DNA of 64,000 bases, taken from assembly GCA_949752735.1 (NCBI GenBank), contig OX457039.1:22980830-23044829 (forward strand). Direction: 5' to 3'. Positions 26,004-35,999 of this stretch are shown here, piece after piece. This DNA is from Lumbricus terrestris. Taxonomy: Eukaryota; Annelida; Clitellata; Crassiclitellata; Lumbricidae. The position numbers were made by a program, and so were the translations under genes. The notes below the pieces were generated by a model, which saw only the letters and a list, made by a program, of their open reading frames with translations, made no database searches and was not told the DNA's origin. Position 1 is the first letter of the stretch. Every line of letters begins with the position of its first letter.

Positions 26004-26220
26004 CAACAAAATAATAATAACAATAATAATAAAAACAATAACAATTATTATAATAATAATAGCCGTTCCAGAATGCAAGTTTTGACGTCTCCGGATAATT
26101 TTTGGAAATCCCGAGTGATCTGAGATAGCCTACCTCGGGTTAAAAAAAATAATGATAATGATAATGATAATGATAATGAAAATGATAATGATAATGATGA
26201 TAATAATAACAATAAAAATA
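26004..26220. repeat. (TAA)n and (ATGATA)n tracts with a second LINE 3'-end fragment
   Basis: TAA/CAA-rich tail (26008-26060), then a fragment with CCCGAG...CTACCTCGGG (26109-26140), then an (AATGAT)n tract to about 26220. Confidence 0.6.
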
Positions 26221-26329
26221 ATTGTCAGAATGGTGCCCCGAACTTCACAATTACTGTGATCCTTCGTATGCGGAGTCATCTATCTTGAAGTACCTGGTAT
26301 GGCAATCTCACTCTACAATCCCGCAACAG

Positions 26330-27270
26330 GCGATTCCCTAGAACCTGTCCTGTTTTGCCTGCAGCCTCAAGAAATTTTGTCCTATTTACAATCACTGTTA
26401 GCAATTGAATATTTGAATGACCTCACTTTGGGAGGCACGCATGAGGTAGTTTTGTGAGAATGTGTGGGCTATAACGGAAGGGTTCGCCACTTGGGTTTAA
26501 TGGTCAACAACTCAAAATGCGAGGCATAATATCCAGAGACGCAAACATCACGCTGACAGAACCGGCGAACCAATTCAAGCGCATACATCCATCTTCAGCC
26601 GGCTGCTTGGCGCATCAATTGTCTCGCAAGAAGCTCTCGCCAACACTCCATAGACTCGATCGTTTCGAATATGTCAAGAGCAATAGAAAAACTGGAGCAG
26701 GTACCCAAACAGGACGCACTCTTAATATTGCGGTGCTCAATAGGGGCTCCGAGACTAATACATATTCTACGGTGCACACCCTGCTGCGACCACCCGAGCC
26801 TCATGAAATTCGATGAGGGGTTACGCGCTGGCACTGAGAACATTCTTAATATCGCTCTATCGGACGACGAATGGTCACTTGCTACCCAGCCAATCAGAAT
26901 GGACGGTCTGGGAATAAGGAGAGCATCTTCGTTCGCATTTCCAGCATTTTGAGCCTCAGCCGCAAGATCTCAACTCATCCAATCGCTCATCTTCGCTCTC
27001 ACACAGGGTCCAGTTGACTAGGCTATATGGTGGAAACATTGCGAACCAGATGGCAGCAGAGCTCCACGGAAGATCATGGGACATACCTCTTTTGTTGGCT
27101 GCCAAAATTTTATCTGAGATCGCACCGCATTCTAGCGACTCGTATGATCAGGCGAGAGCCTCCACACGCTTCGGACTGGCTCTTCACCCTTCCGCTGGCA
27201 GCCCAAATCTTAAGACTCGGCGACGAGGAGATGACAGTGGCAGTAGGCTTCACATCAACATTTATAATAA
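26330..27270 (+). pseudogene. RLE-LINE RT/linker fragment, heavily degraded
   Basis: Broken frames preserve the order of the family. CPVLFCLQPQ is an RT motif B neighbourhood. EYLNDLTLGG stands where intact copies have FLDDLSL, so the catalytic DD has become ND. LGLMVNNSKCE follows, then an open stretch at 26671-26952 with RCSIGAPRLIHILRCTPCC and MDGLGIRRASS, and finally SDWLFTLPLAAQILRLGDEE (from about 27160). The endonuclease is absent. Stops and frameshifts rule out function. Confidence 0.75.
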
Positions 27271-27600
27271 TTGAGTGGACATATCAAGCGCCAATATCGT
27301 CGATGAATAAAACCGAAGCCTACGCTCAATATGCTAATGAGGATTGTCTGACGTCACGTATGGCAGTATGGCAATTGCTAACAGTGATTGTAGCTATACA
27401 GTACCGGTAACTGTCTATCATCGACGTAGGTCTATATACGTCTGATAGAACTTCTCCTGATATTAAACTTCAACTTTAAATCTATAAGGCACTGCTAAAA
27501 AGAAACGCGCGTGACACCAGCTTATTGATATCGCTGCGTCAGGTCAGAAGGGTTGTCTCTACTGTAGAGAGCCTTGCTAGGCCTCTTTATATTTAGGCAC
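27271..27600. other. No recognisable feature
   Basis: Nothing supported between the LINE remnant and the pyrimidine-rich tract. Confidence 0.5.
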
Positions 27601-27604
27601 ACCC

Positions 27605-28440
27605 CTCCATTTACTACGTTCTCTGCAAAAGTTCCCTGTTATTCTGTGCCTATGTCCCATTTGTTATCTACCTTCGTTCTCTGTAAAGTTCCCTACGTTT
27701 TCTTGTGTCCCCTTTAAAAAATTTTCCTTGTTCCCTGTGTTTATTGTCCACTATGTCATCTGTTCCATTGTGTCCTGTTCCTTGTTCCTATCTTTTCGGT
27801 TCCCTATTTTCTTGTTCCATGTGCTTTTTGTTCCTTGTGTCTTCTGGTCCCTTGTGTTCATGTTCATTGTTCCTATTTTCTCTGCTCCCTGCTTTCTTAT
27901 TCCCAGCTTCTTATCCATTGTCCCTATGTTCCCTTTGATGCTCCGCAATTTTTGTTCTCTGGCTATGTTACTTATGTTCTCTGTGTTGTTCTGTGCTCCC
28001 TTGTTCTTCTTAATTGTTCTTGTGCTTCTTAATTGTTCCCTGTTTCTTGTCCCTTGACCCCTGTGTTTCTTGCTTCGTATATTCTCAGTTCTCTTGTGTT
28101 TCTTCGTCCATGTTCCATTTGCTCTCTGTTCTGTGTCTAATATGTTCCATATCTTCCATATGTTCCATGTTTTATTCACATGATGTCCCCCATTCCCTCT
28201 GTTCCATGATCCTGTTCCTTATTTTCCATGTTATTTGCTCTGTGTTCCCTATGTTCCATGGTCTCTGGTCTTTGTTCCTTTTCTTCTATGGTCCATGTTC
28301 CCTGATATTCCCTACGATGTTTTCTTGTTCTCTGTTCCATGTTCCTTATGCTCTCTGTTCTGCATTCAATAAAAAAAACTCATGTTCCGCGATATTCTTT
28401 ATGTTGTTCCACTGTTCCCTATGTTCCATCTAAGCTTATA
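27605..28440. repeat. Pyrimidine-rich degenerate minisatellite
   Basis: Recurring TGTTCC(C/A)T, TTCTTGTTCC and CCCTATGTTCCATG words at irregular 9-20 bp spacing over about 830 bp. Apparent hydrophobic, Phe/Leu/Ser/Cys-rich frames follow from this composition and are not treated as genes. Confidence 0.8.
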
Positions 28441-28465
28441 AGTCTGCTTTGTATTGTGAGAATTG

Positions 28466-28600
28466 AGGGGCGCGGTGGTACATATATACATGTTCGTTGT
28501 CTTGTAGCCGGAGCGTTGCAGGTTTGAATTTGTTGTCTTGCAGGCAGAGGGTTGCAGGTTCGAATCCACCTCAAGTCACTTCGTAAAACCCTTGAGCAAT
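28466..28600 (+). mobile_element. SINE head copy with internal duplication
   Basis: GGGGCGCGGTGGT start as at 5770. GTTGCAGGTT(T/C)GAAT occurs twice (near 28525 and 28553), so the B-box part is duplicated; the second version (GGTTCGAATCC) is the better B-box. Confidence 0.6.
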
Positions 28601-28689
28601 TCTTTCACTCGCAATCGCTCATGCGCTTTGGCGTGAATCTGTGATTCAGTGTCCGCGCTTTTGTCAGGAGCGCATCTGAGTAGTACATA

Positions 28690-28729
28690 TACATACATAC
28701 ATACATACATACATACATACATACATACA

Positions 28730-28765
<36 letters not shown>

Positions 28766-28768
28766 TAC
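28690..28768. repeat. (CATA)n microsatellite
   Basis: Tetranucleotide run that forms the left flank of the transposon at 28769. Confidence 0.95.
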
Positions 28769-29269
28769 TAGGGTGGCCCTTCAAAATGAAAGTTAGAAAT
28801 AATCTACTGGCACCCCTCCAATCTATTTCAATTATGAAGAAAACAATTTGAGCAAAAAATCTTTGCAATAGGGCAATATTTAGGGGTGCCCCCGAGCTCT
28901 CAAGTTTCAATAATGTATGAGTAAACTTCCAAATTATAATTGGAATCGCAAACTGAAATTTTCAGTGCTTTAATGCATTCTGTCGGCCTACAAATGTTTG
29001 CAATGCATCAGCATTTATTATTTAGTACTTACTTACTTATTAAAATTACGTGAGCTCCAAAATTTTTGTCACTGTACAATATTTCAAATATATGTTTGAT
29101 TAACGTTTGTTGTCTGGTTGAAAAAAGGTGGCAATATTTTATGAAGAGCTGTTTAATACAAGGAGAGACATTTGATTTTAGTCTACTATTGCAAAAAGAA
29201 ATTGTCAGACATGTAAATACGAAATATTACAAATAATTATTAATAACTAATGAGGGGAAACAAGTGTTT

Positions 29270-29480
29270 ATCTACTTGGTTCTTATGAGCCTGAAATTCT
29301 TGGAGCAGAGTTACCATCGTATCGTCAAACTTTTGGATACTTCATGCATCTACTCAAAGTTGGCAAGCAGACAGTCCGTTTAATATTCCAGTCAACAGGC
29401 TATAGAAAAAGCCACTCTATTTTGGAACCGAGCTGGTATACATGTAAGAGGTAAAAAGCATTGTATTGACAAGTCACACC
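29270..29480 (+). pseudogene. N-terminal part of the transposon protein, frameshifted
   Basis: One frame reads EILGAELPSYRQTFGYFMHL and KVGKQTVR. A second continues as EKATLFWNRAGIHVRGKKHC before breaking up. The block precedes the C-terminal frame at 29537-30377 with the middle apparently deleted. I recall similar unannotated proteins from cnidarians and arthropods but cannot name a family. Confidence 0.45.
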
Positions 29481-29536
29481 GTTCTGATATCTTGGAGATT
29501 GCTCAATGCTCATAGACATGTAGGCCTATAGACATG

Positions 29537-30377
29537 TTTAGCAACTGCACAACCCCGAGACGATTACAGGGAATTTCTCGAGCTCTCGGCTGTCTTTCTT
29601 GGAGGTGTTCCTTCTCGTGGACTTCGGTTTCGAATACCTGGCGCTATGCACCGGGCACGATGGATGGCAAAAGTCATCTATACCATAAAGATGTGGCTCT
29701 TTCGTGCTCAGTTCAAGAAGACTGCTGCAGAAGAACGCAGTATTCGTGATATTGCCATCTTTTCAGTTGTTGTCTGCCTGAAAACCTGGATAACTGCGCC
29801 AATTGCTGTGGCGGCTCCTCTGAATGACTTCACTCTCATGGCAAACCTTCTCACATATCCACATACTACAATTTCTTCTGCTACAAGCAAGAAGCTAGGG
29901 CTTCATCTCTGGTATTTGTCTGAAGAGCTTATTGGGCTTGCTCTTTTTGATTCAAGGGTATCCAATGACTCCAAGAAGCTAATGATTGCTGCCGTGGAAG
30001 AAGTAGTCCCAGATCATCCGCCTAAACGACCCAGTGTGAAGTCAGATGCATTTCTTGGCACCAGCGGTCTGGAACAATTCTGTACAACCAACTCCAAGAA
30101 ACTGTTTCAGGTGCTTGGTCTGCATGAACTATCTGAGATGATGCTTTCCAAAGATCTTACTCTTTGGGAAGAGAATGAAGCATTTCGAGAAGCACAAGCA
30201 GTACTCAAAGGGTTGGCTGTCGTCAATGATAGAGCTGAACGAGGTGTGGCACTCATCCAGGACTTAAATAAAAAGCTAGCAAAAGATGAGGATCAGCTTC
30301 AATTTCTCCTGCAGGTTGTCAGTGAACATCGACGACAGTTCCCTAACTGTACGAAAAGAAATCTCGTGTCAAATTAG
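29537..30377 (+). CDS. C-terminal part of unclassified transposon protein
   Basis: Open frame; an ATG at 29646 gives 243 codons, but the frame is open upstream from about 29537 and that part looks coding (DDYREFLELSAVFLGG, then RFRIPGAMHRARWMAKV). Later landmarks are YLSEELIGLALFDS, SVKSDAFLGTSGLEQF and a C-terminal NDRAERGVALIQDLN followed by EDQLQFLLQVVSEHRRQFP. It lies alone between the TIRs of the 28769-30752 element and is presumably the remnant of its transposase. No known catalytic triad can be assigned by eye. A TAG just upstream at about 29534 and the damaged N-terminal block indicate an inactive copy. Confidence 0.6.
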
Positions 30378-30761
30378 TAGAAAGCAGTGATTCCTGCATT
30401 TTATTGTCCTGTACTTCTGTGACCAGCTGAACAGTGAACAATAACCGAATTTTAATTGAACAGTAAACACTTGTTTCATTGGCATTGTTGCATCACTAGA
30501 GTGTATTTCAGTCATCTCTGTAAAATTCTGAGTGACAGTGTGTTGAATATAGTTTGGTTGAAATTGTATGATTCAATTGGTCAACTTTGTATTACAGAAT
30601 AAATTTCAGCGCTCGAGGGGCACCCCTAAATGTTTTGCAATTCCAAAATCCTTTTCAACATAATGTTATTTCTGTAATTGGCATGGATTGATAGGGTGCC
30701 AGACAAAATTTTACGATTTTTATTTTTTGGCTGTATGCTAAGGGCCACCCTAATATATACA

Positions 30762-30920
30762 TACATACATACACACAGTCACACACACATACATACATAC
30801 ATACATACATACATACATACATACATACATACATACATACATACATAAATACATACATACATACATACATACATACATACATACATACATACATACATAC
30901 ATACATACATACATACATAC
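30762..30920. repeat. (CATA)n microsatellite
   Basis: Right-flank continuation of the tract interrupted by the transposon at 28769-30752. Confidence 0.95.
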
Positions 30921-30994
30921 AATTGCCGGGGGTTTGAGTTCAACCTTTAGTCTTTCTTAGTATACCCCATTGTAAAGTCTTCGTATTACTTATC

Positions 30995-31340
30995 AGTCAG
31001 TTATGAACTCGGCAGCCAGACTCATTGCTCGTCTACCTTGCTACTCCCACATTTCTAACTACATGACTGATGTTCTTCACTGACTTCCTGTTGCCTCTCG
31101 TATCCAATTCAAGGTACTGCTCTTAGTTTCAAAAACTTAAATTGGGTAAGCCTCTAAATACCTTTGTGACTTGATGCATAAACCCCTCTCTGCAGTCTCT
31201 TCCCGCTTTCTCCGGGCTGCTGAGCGACTAGATCTCCTGGTTCCAAGGGCAAGGACTGACATGGCCCAACACCGTGCTTTTGCCATTGTGGTTCCTTCTA
31301 TGTGGAATGACCTCCCTCCACTATCCGTAGTAAGATCTTA
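30995..31340 (+). pseudogene. CR1/L2-like LINE C-terminal fragment
   Basis: Reads as the end of an RT protein: NSAARLIARLPCYSHISNY, then PVASRIQFKVLLLVSKT, then PRARTDMAQHRAFAIVVPSM with WNDLPPLS. These are the hallmarks of CR1/L2/Rex-type C-termini. In-frame stops and a frameshift are present. A hAT element interrupts it after 31348; the LINE resumes at 32234. Confidence 0.7.
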
Positions 31341-31348
31341 TCGGGGGT

Positions 31349-32225
31349 CAGAGGCGTTGCGACCGCCCTCCGTACCCTCCGACCGAAGGGGGCCCCCGCA
31401 AGAAAGGGGGCCCCCGAAAGTGGCAAAAATGTAAGGTGTAACTATAGGTTAGTGACATTTATTGACGCTGTTGCACAATCCATGTTGGAAAGCACTGTTA
31501 GAAAGACTTCAGTAGCAGTAAGTACGGAATACGTGTATACACTGCAGCCGTATACATAATGAATACCCAATGTAATTTTTTTTCTATACAATATAGATAC
31601 CGCATTCCAATTTCTGCATTGTATTGGCCCTGAGAGCCAAATTTTAAACGCTGAAAATGCAACGGATTTTCAGATATGCAGTACTGGATCAGGGCACTTT
31701 CATGCCAATTCTAGAAAATTTCATTGAGTATAATAATAATCAGTAGCGGCGCTATGGGGGGGGAGCTAAGCCCCCCCCCCCTAAAAGGCCATCCGGTTTT
31801 TTACATGTAAGAATGAAACATTACCATGATCAGCCCCCCTAAAAACTGAAACCATATGCACGAGATTTCGACCAAACGACTAAAAAAGGGTCGTTTTGGC
31901 GGGTGAAAATGGAAAATTTTCATGAGATTTCGACCAAAATTAATGCGTTAAATAAAGGTCGTCAGAAATTTTGGTTGCTGAAAATGGAAAATTTCCTCCG
32001 GTGGAATTAAGCCCCCCCCCCAAAAAAAATTGAAATTCTGGCACCGCCACTGATAATAATATCTGATTTAGAACTTAATAATAATAATTATGAAACGAAA
32101 TTACTTAGAATAAGCACGTTACGGAATTACGTAGGCTGCATCTCAACCAGTTTCTGCATTGTGAGGACCCCGCCACCCCAGAAATATGTTCGGAGGGGGC
32201 CACGTTCATTGTTGCTACGGCCCTG
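31349..32225. mobile_element. hAT-type element, outer, non-coding
   Basis: Left end CAGAGGCGTTGCGACC; right end reads, in reverse complement, CAGGGCCGTAGCAACA. The flanking 8 bp are TCGGGGGT (31341-31348) and TTGGGGGT (32226-32233), seven of eight identical. Subterminal GGGGGCC clusters occur on both sides. It interrupts the LINE tail at 30995-32390 and carries another hAT inside. Confidence 0.65.
31741..32052. mobile_element. hAT MITE nested in the outer hAT (312 bp)
   Basis: Ends CAGTAGCGGCGCTA and GGCACCGCCACTG with identical 8-bp flanks ATAATAAT (31733-31740, 32053-32060). Inner GCTAAGCCCCCCCC and TTAAGCCCCCCCCC motifs. Non-coding. Confidence 0.85.
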
Positions 32226-32233
32226 TTGGGGGT

Positions 32234-32390
32234 GTTGTCTTATTGGTGTGACCTTGCACGCGTAAGAAATTTATGTAAAAATAATAATTTTCAGCCCTTC
32301 GCTACTTGAGGGCTTTTTTATTTCCTCGGGGCTGTCACGCTGAGAGCGCCACTGAATTGCTAGTCTGTAAGAGGCGCTTTACAAATCATC
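32234..32390 (+). other. 3' UTR remainder of the CR1/L2-like LINE
   Basis: After the hAT the LINE resumes and ends with a pairing GAGAGCGCCA...AGAGGCGCTTTACAAATC and an (ATC)n tail, a common 3' arrangement in this LINE group. Confidence 0.5.
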
Positions 32391-32397
32391 ATCATCA

Positions 32398-34329
32398 TCA
32401 ACAACCGAGGGACCAATGCCCGTAGGTGCTCGATGCCGTTCTCGTTATTCCACGCCAGGTTTGTCTGTCCAAGGCAGCGTGTGTTAGGTCCTGTAATGGT
32501 GCTCCACACCATTCTGATATGTTATCCAGCCATTCCTTGTGTGGTCGTCCTTTCCTGTTGGATCCCTCCATTCTTCCAAGCACAACTGTCTTGATCTTTC
32601 TGCTGCTGTCCATCCTGCATATGTGGCCGAAGAGATCTAGCTTCCTGGTTATTATTTTCTGCATAAGGTTGTCTGTGTGGTCTATTCGCCTATACAGTTC
32701 TGCGTTTGATACTTTCTGCATCCATCCAATTCGCAAGATCTTTCTGTAGCACCTTCTCTCGAAAGCGAGTATTCTTCCTTCTGACTCCTTTGTTATTGTC
32801 CACGCTTCACATCCGTAAAGCATGCTGCTGAATACGCAGGTTCTTAGCACTTCCAGTTTTAATTTCAGTTGTATAGATTTGCTCTTCCAGACTTTGTCCA
32901 TTGCACTCAATGCTGCTGATGCTTTCCCAATCCTTACCCGTAGTTCTGCCTTGCTATCTAGGTCGTATGTGTTGACGCACCCTAAGTAGGTGAAATTTTC
33001 TACATTTTCCAGTTTGTTTCCATCTATTTCCATTTTTCTGGGCAGATCTTTTGCTCCAAACACCATTGTCTTACACTTCTCAAAATTCATCTTGAGCCCA
33101 TATCTTTTCCCTTCATCGTTTAACTCCTGCACTGTGTGTTCTAGTCTCTGTTCGTCGTCATCTATCAAATCGATGTCGTCCGCAAAGCAAAGGTTGTTTA
33201 TTTTTGTTCCACTGACTGTTACTCCACCTTCATTCTCATTTTCCCTGATCTTGTCCAGCACTCTCTCCAAGAGTGTGATAAAGATGTCCGGTGACAGTGG
33301 GTCGCCCTGCCTTGTGCCTCTATTGGTGCAAAACCAGGGCCCGTTTTCTCCACACACTCTAACTGATGCTTTTGCGTTGCTGTTGACCTCCTTTATTATT
33401 CGTACTAGCTTGCTATCTACTCCATACGATTTTAAGACTGCCCACGTGACGTTTTGGTCAATGCTGTCAAATGCCTTCTGAAAGTCGATGAAACAATTGT
33501 ATATTTTTTTGTCCTTCCTTCTGGCCTTCTCTCCTATTAGCCTCAGTGTTAGTATTTGCTGCACTGTATTTCTACCCTTCCTGAATCCTGCCTGTTCATC
33601 TGCCCGGTATTCCTCAGTTTGTGCTCTAAGTCTCTCTGTTAAGACTGACATTAGTACCTTCCCCAGATGGCTCATGAGTGCAATCGTCCTGTAGTTGCTG
33701 CATTCTTGTGCATTGCCCTTTTTATGCATCACAATTATAGTAGATTTTTTCCACTCTTCCGGTGTGTGACCCTCATCATATGCTACCTTGCAGATCTGGT
33801 GCAGCTCCTTTAGCACCATTTTTCCTCCATATTTTATCATTTCTCCCACTATGCCATCTGGACCGGGACTTTTGTTGTTTTTCATGCGTTTTATGGCTCT
33901 TTCGACTTCTTCTTCCAGTATGTCGGCGCTTTTGTCCTCTGTTGGTGGAGTTATTTTTGTTAATTCTTCAATTACTTGGTTTACGACCTCCTGGCTTAGT
34001 TGTGTTTGGTACAGACTACTGCAGTATTCCGTCCATCTCTGTACTATTTCCTCTGTGTTCGTCAGAGCTCTGCCATTGCCGTCCCTGATTGATGCCGTTT
34101 TTGGCTGCCATTTTCTGTTTATGTTCTTGATCATTTTATATTCCTCTCTTGTTTTAAATTCTGCATGATATTTCCCTATCTCTCTGCATTGCTCCTCCAG
34201 CCATTTCGCTTTGTCTGCTCTCGCCGCCTTTCTCACTTCGTTGCATTTTGTTTTGTACAGTTTCTCCATTTCGACTGATCTGTCTCTCTCGGCTTTTAGT
34301 CGTAACTTAGTGTCTCCGAGGTAATCCAT
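32398..34329 (-). CDS. RTE-like LINE reverse transcriptase, C-terminal part
   Basis: A 643-codon frame. RT motifs in order: NNKSPGPDGI (151-160), YNCFIDFQKAFDSI (277-290, motif A), RQGDPLSP (340-347, motif B) and CFADDIDLI (381-389, motif C, catalytic DD). The C-terminus has LFGHICRMD and KGRPHKEWLDN. The APE endonuclease is encoded just upstream in another frame (34296-35210) with a 34-bp overlap, so one indel split what was a single ORF. The 3' end on this strand runs into (TGA)n, as in RTE/BovB-type elements. Clade placement rests on overall look and tail and needs a tree. Confidence 0.88.
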   Translation of the reverse strand: MDYLGDTKLRLKAERDRSVEMEKLYKTKCNEVRKAARADKAKWLEEQCREIGKYHAEFKTREEYKMIKNINRKWQPKTASIRDGNGRALTNTEEIVQRWTEYCSSLYQTQLSQEVVNQVIEELTKITPPTEDKSADILEEEVERAIKRMKNNKSPGPDGIVGEMIKYGGKMVLKELHQICKVAYDEGHTPEEWKKSTIIVMHKKGNAQECSNYRTIALMSHLGKVLMSVLTERLRAQTEEYRADEQAGFRKGRNTVQQILTLRLIGEKARRKDKKIYNCFIDFQKAFDSIDQNVTWAVLKSYGVDSKLVRIIKEVNSNAKASVRVCGENGPWFCTNRGTRQGDPLSPDIFITLLERVLDKIRENENEGGVTVSGTKINNLCFADDIDLIDDDEQRLEHTVQELNDEGKRYGLKMNFEKCKTMVFGAKDLPRKMEIDGNKLENVENFTYLGCVNTYDLDSKAELRVRIGKASAALSAMDKVWKSKSIQLKLKLEVLRTCVFSSMLYGCEAWTITKESEGRILAFERRCYRKILRIGWMQKVSNAELYRRIDHTDNLMQKIITRKLDLFGHICRMDSSRKIKTVVLGRMEGSNRKGRPHKEWLDNISEWCGAPLQDLTHAALDRQTWRGITRTASSTYGHWSLGC

Positions 34330-35210
34330 TTCTTGTTTATCTTTTCTTGCAGCGGTATTGTCTGCTCTGCTGCTTCTGTCATCGCCGTGGTTAGTCGTTT
34401 TGCCCTTGCGTTGAGATCTTTCTCCTCCTCAAATTTTCCTATAGTTTCTTCGAGTGCGGCTTGGTATGCGGATTGTATTTGTGCCTCGGCAAGTCTTGAC
34501 ATATCTCTCCTTGCTTGCGTTTCTATCTTATGCTTTCTTTTCAGCTTTAACCTGATGTTTGCCAAAACTAGGCTGTGGTCTGAGGCCATATCCGCGCCCT
34601 GGAATGTTCGACATTGTTGGACTGATGTCTTCCAGCGGTTTTTAATTAGTATCATGTCTATCATATTCTTGCTTTTATTATCAGGTGACCGCCATGTCCA
34701 TTTGCGACAATCCTTCTGTTGAAATTGCGTATTGCATATCATCATTTCATGTTCCATTGCAAATTCTAGTAGTCTCTCCCCACGTTCGTTTCGAGTTCCG
34801 TAGCCATATTTACCCATCACCTTCTCCCATCCTGCATTGTCTGTTCCAATCTTTGCATTCCAGTCGCCTCCTATGATAATCACATCTTTTGTTGGTACCT
34901 CCTTGATTGTACTGGACAGGTCTTTATAGAATTTTTCTATATCTTCATCTGAACTCTCTGACGTTGGTGCATACACTTGGATGACCGTTATATTGAATGG
35001 TTGTGCCTGGAATCGTGCAATTATCATTCTTTCGTTTATTGGTTTGTACCCTAGCAGGGCTCCCTTTGCTCTATTGCTTAAAATGAAGCCTACTCCTGCC
35101 CTGTGGTTGCTTTCATGACCAGACCATATGAATCCTCCTCCATTCATTTCACCTGCTTGTGTCCATCGCATTTCTGAGATCCCAAGAATATCGCATCTGT
35201 ATCTTTTCAT
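34296..35210 (-). CDS. RTE-like LINE apurinic-type endonuclease domain
   Basis: A 304-codon frame with the exonuclease-endonuclease-phosphatase fold motifs in order: ISEMRW (11-16, metal-binding Glu), QVYAPTS (78-84), GGDWNAKIG (114-122, Asp/Asn), WTWRSPD (171-177), IDMILI (184-189) and SDHSLV (210-215, catalytic Asp-His). In an intact element it nicks DNA for target-primed reverse transcription. A frameshift near 34300-34329 separates it from the RT. The true N-terminus lies beyond a TGA at about 35241-35243, so the ATG here is not the original start. Confidence 0.9.
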   Translation of the reverse strand: MKRYRCDILGISEMRWTQAGEMNGGGFIWSGHESNHRAGVGFILSNRAKGALLGYKPINERMIIARFQAQPFNITVIQVYAPTSESSDEDIEKFYKDLSSTIKEVPTKDVIIIGGDWNAKIGTDNAGWEKVMGKYGYGTRNERGERLLEFAMEHEMMICNTQFQQKDCRKWTWRSPDNKSKNMIDMILIKNRWKTSVQQCRTFQGADMASDHSLVLANIRLKLKRKHKIETQARRDMSRLAEAQIQSAYQAALEETIGKFEEEKDLNARAKRLTTAMTEAAEQTIPLQEKINKKWITSETLSYD

Positions 35211-35243
35211 CTCTTCCTGTAGTAGTTGTAGTCTCCCTGCTGC

Positions 35244-35465
35244 TCACAATGTTCTTACATTCCAAGTTCCCACTGACAGCGTATCTCTGGCCATTTTGAG
35301 TTTTCTTTCAGTAGCTAACTTTTCGGTTCTATCCTGATTGCTCGATAGGAACCGCGGACCTTGTATGACCGGGCGACGTCCGAGCCGGCATGTCTGTGAA
35401 TTCGAGTTTACTGGCATCAAGTTACAATCGTGTTTTTCTTTTACTGTCAGCGCATCGACACTCAT
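35244..35465 (-). pseudogene. N-terminal segment of the RTE-like LINE
   Basis: The frame ends in SVGTWNVRTL, the classical first motif of the APE endonuclease, then a TGA, then continues in the same frame into the domain at 34296-35210. One nonsense change and one downstream frameshift are the only disruptions I see in about 1,000 codons. Confidence 0.8.
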
Positions 35466-35999
35466 CTGACAAACCCCTTATTGGGGACTGGTTGCCGCCC
35501 ACGTTAGCCAGCTCTTTCAGGGTTCCTGCTGGACCTGTCCACCTCGCGAAGCGCCCTAGGTGGTACTTCGGCCGAAACCTTCTCCACTGATGGCTTAGCC
35601 CCAGCAGGCATTCCCTTACTTGACTGTTGCCACCCCCCCCCCCACCGCTTTGAGGTGTGGGTCGGTCTTTGCCTATACACAATACAGTACAATTACTTAA
35701 TGCCTGTACACTGGAGTGCGAGTCATCTGCAACCAATTACTAGACCTATGTTACTATGTATTCCTCCTTCGGACTTCCTTTTGGACAACCCCTCTGACTC
35801 GACGACGACTCGGCATTAGTGAACGAACTGGTACCGTGCGATAGGCTTATTTGTGAGTTTGCTTTAGAAATTTGGAGATCCAATATTATAAAACCCCACT
35901 CACATTTTGAGATATAGGGCCTAATCGCATATGAGCGATGCATTCCTGCCTTACGTGACGTCATAGTCACGCAACGCGCAAGGTTTCATTTTCAGCCGT
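35466..35999. other. Possible 5' UTR of the minus-strand LINE, then nothing recognised
   Basis: 35466-35700 could be the element's 5' UTR and includes a C12 run at about 35633. 35740-36000 has no supported feature. Confidence 0.4.

Larger units (their letters stand above)
28769..30752 (+). mobile_element. TIR transposon with 8-bp TSD, unclassified, internally deleted
   Basis: TAGGGTGGCCCTT at the left end is mirrored by AAGGGCCACCCTA at the right. The flanking 8 bp are ATATATAC on both sides (28761-28768, 30753-30760), which fits hAT-like 8-bp TSDs, although the flanks are simple sequence and chance is possible. A second inverted pair (GGGGTGCCCC near 28884; GGGGCACCCC near 30618) lies inside. 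The encoded protein has no hAT dimerisation signature I can recognise. Confidence 0.7.

Noticed and set aside
25466..26078. Minus-strand proteins of 88-106 residues
   Set aside because: They lie in the 3' UTR of a plus-strand LINE copy with no recognisable motif.
27705..28433. Hydrophobic Cys/Phe/Leu-rich frames resembling membrane proteins
   Set aside because: Products of a pyrimidine-rich degenerate minisatellite; several overlapping frames look alike.
32426..34168. Plus-strand frames opposite the RTE-like LINE
   Set aside because: Antisense shadows of the RT and endonuclease coding strand.
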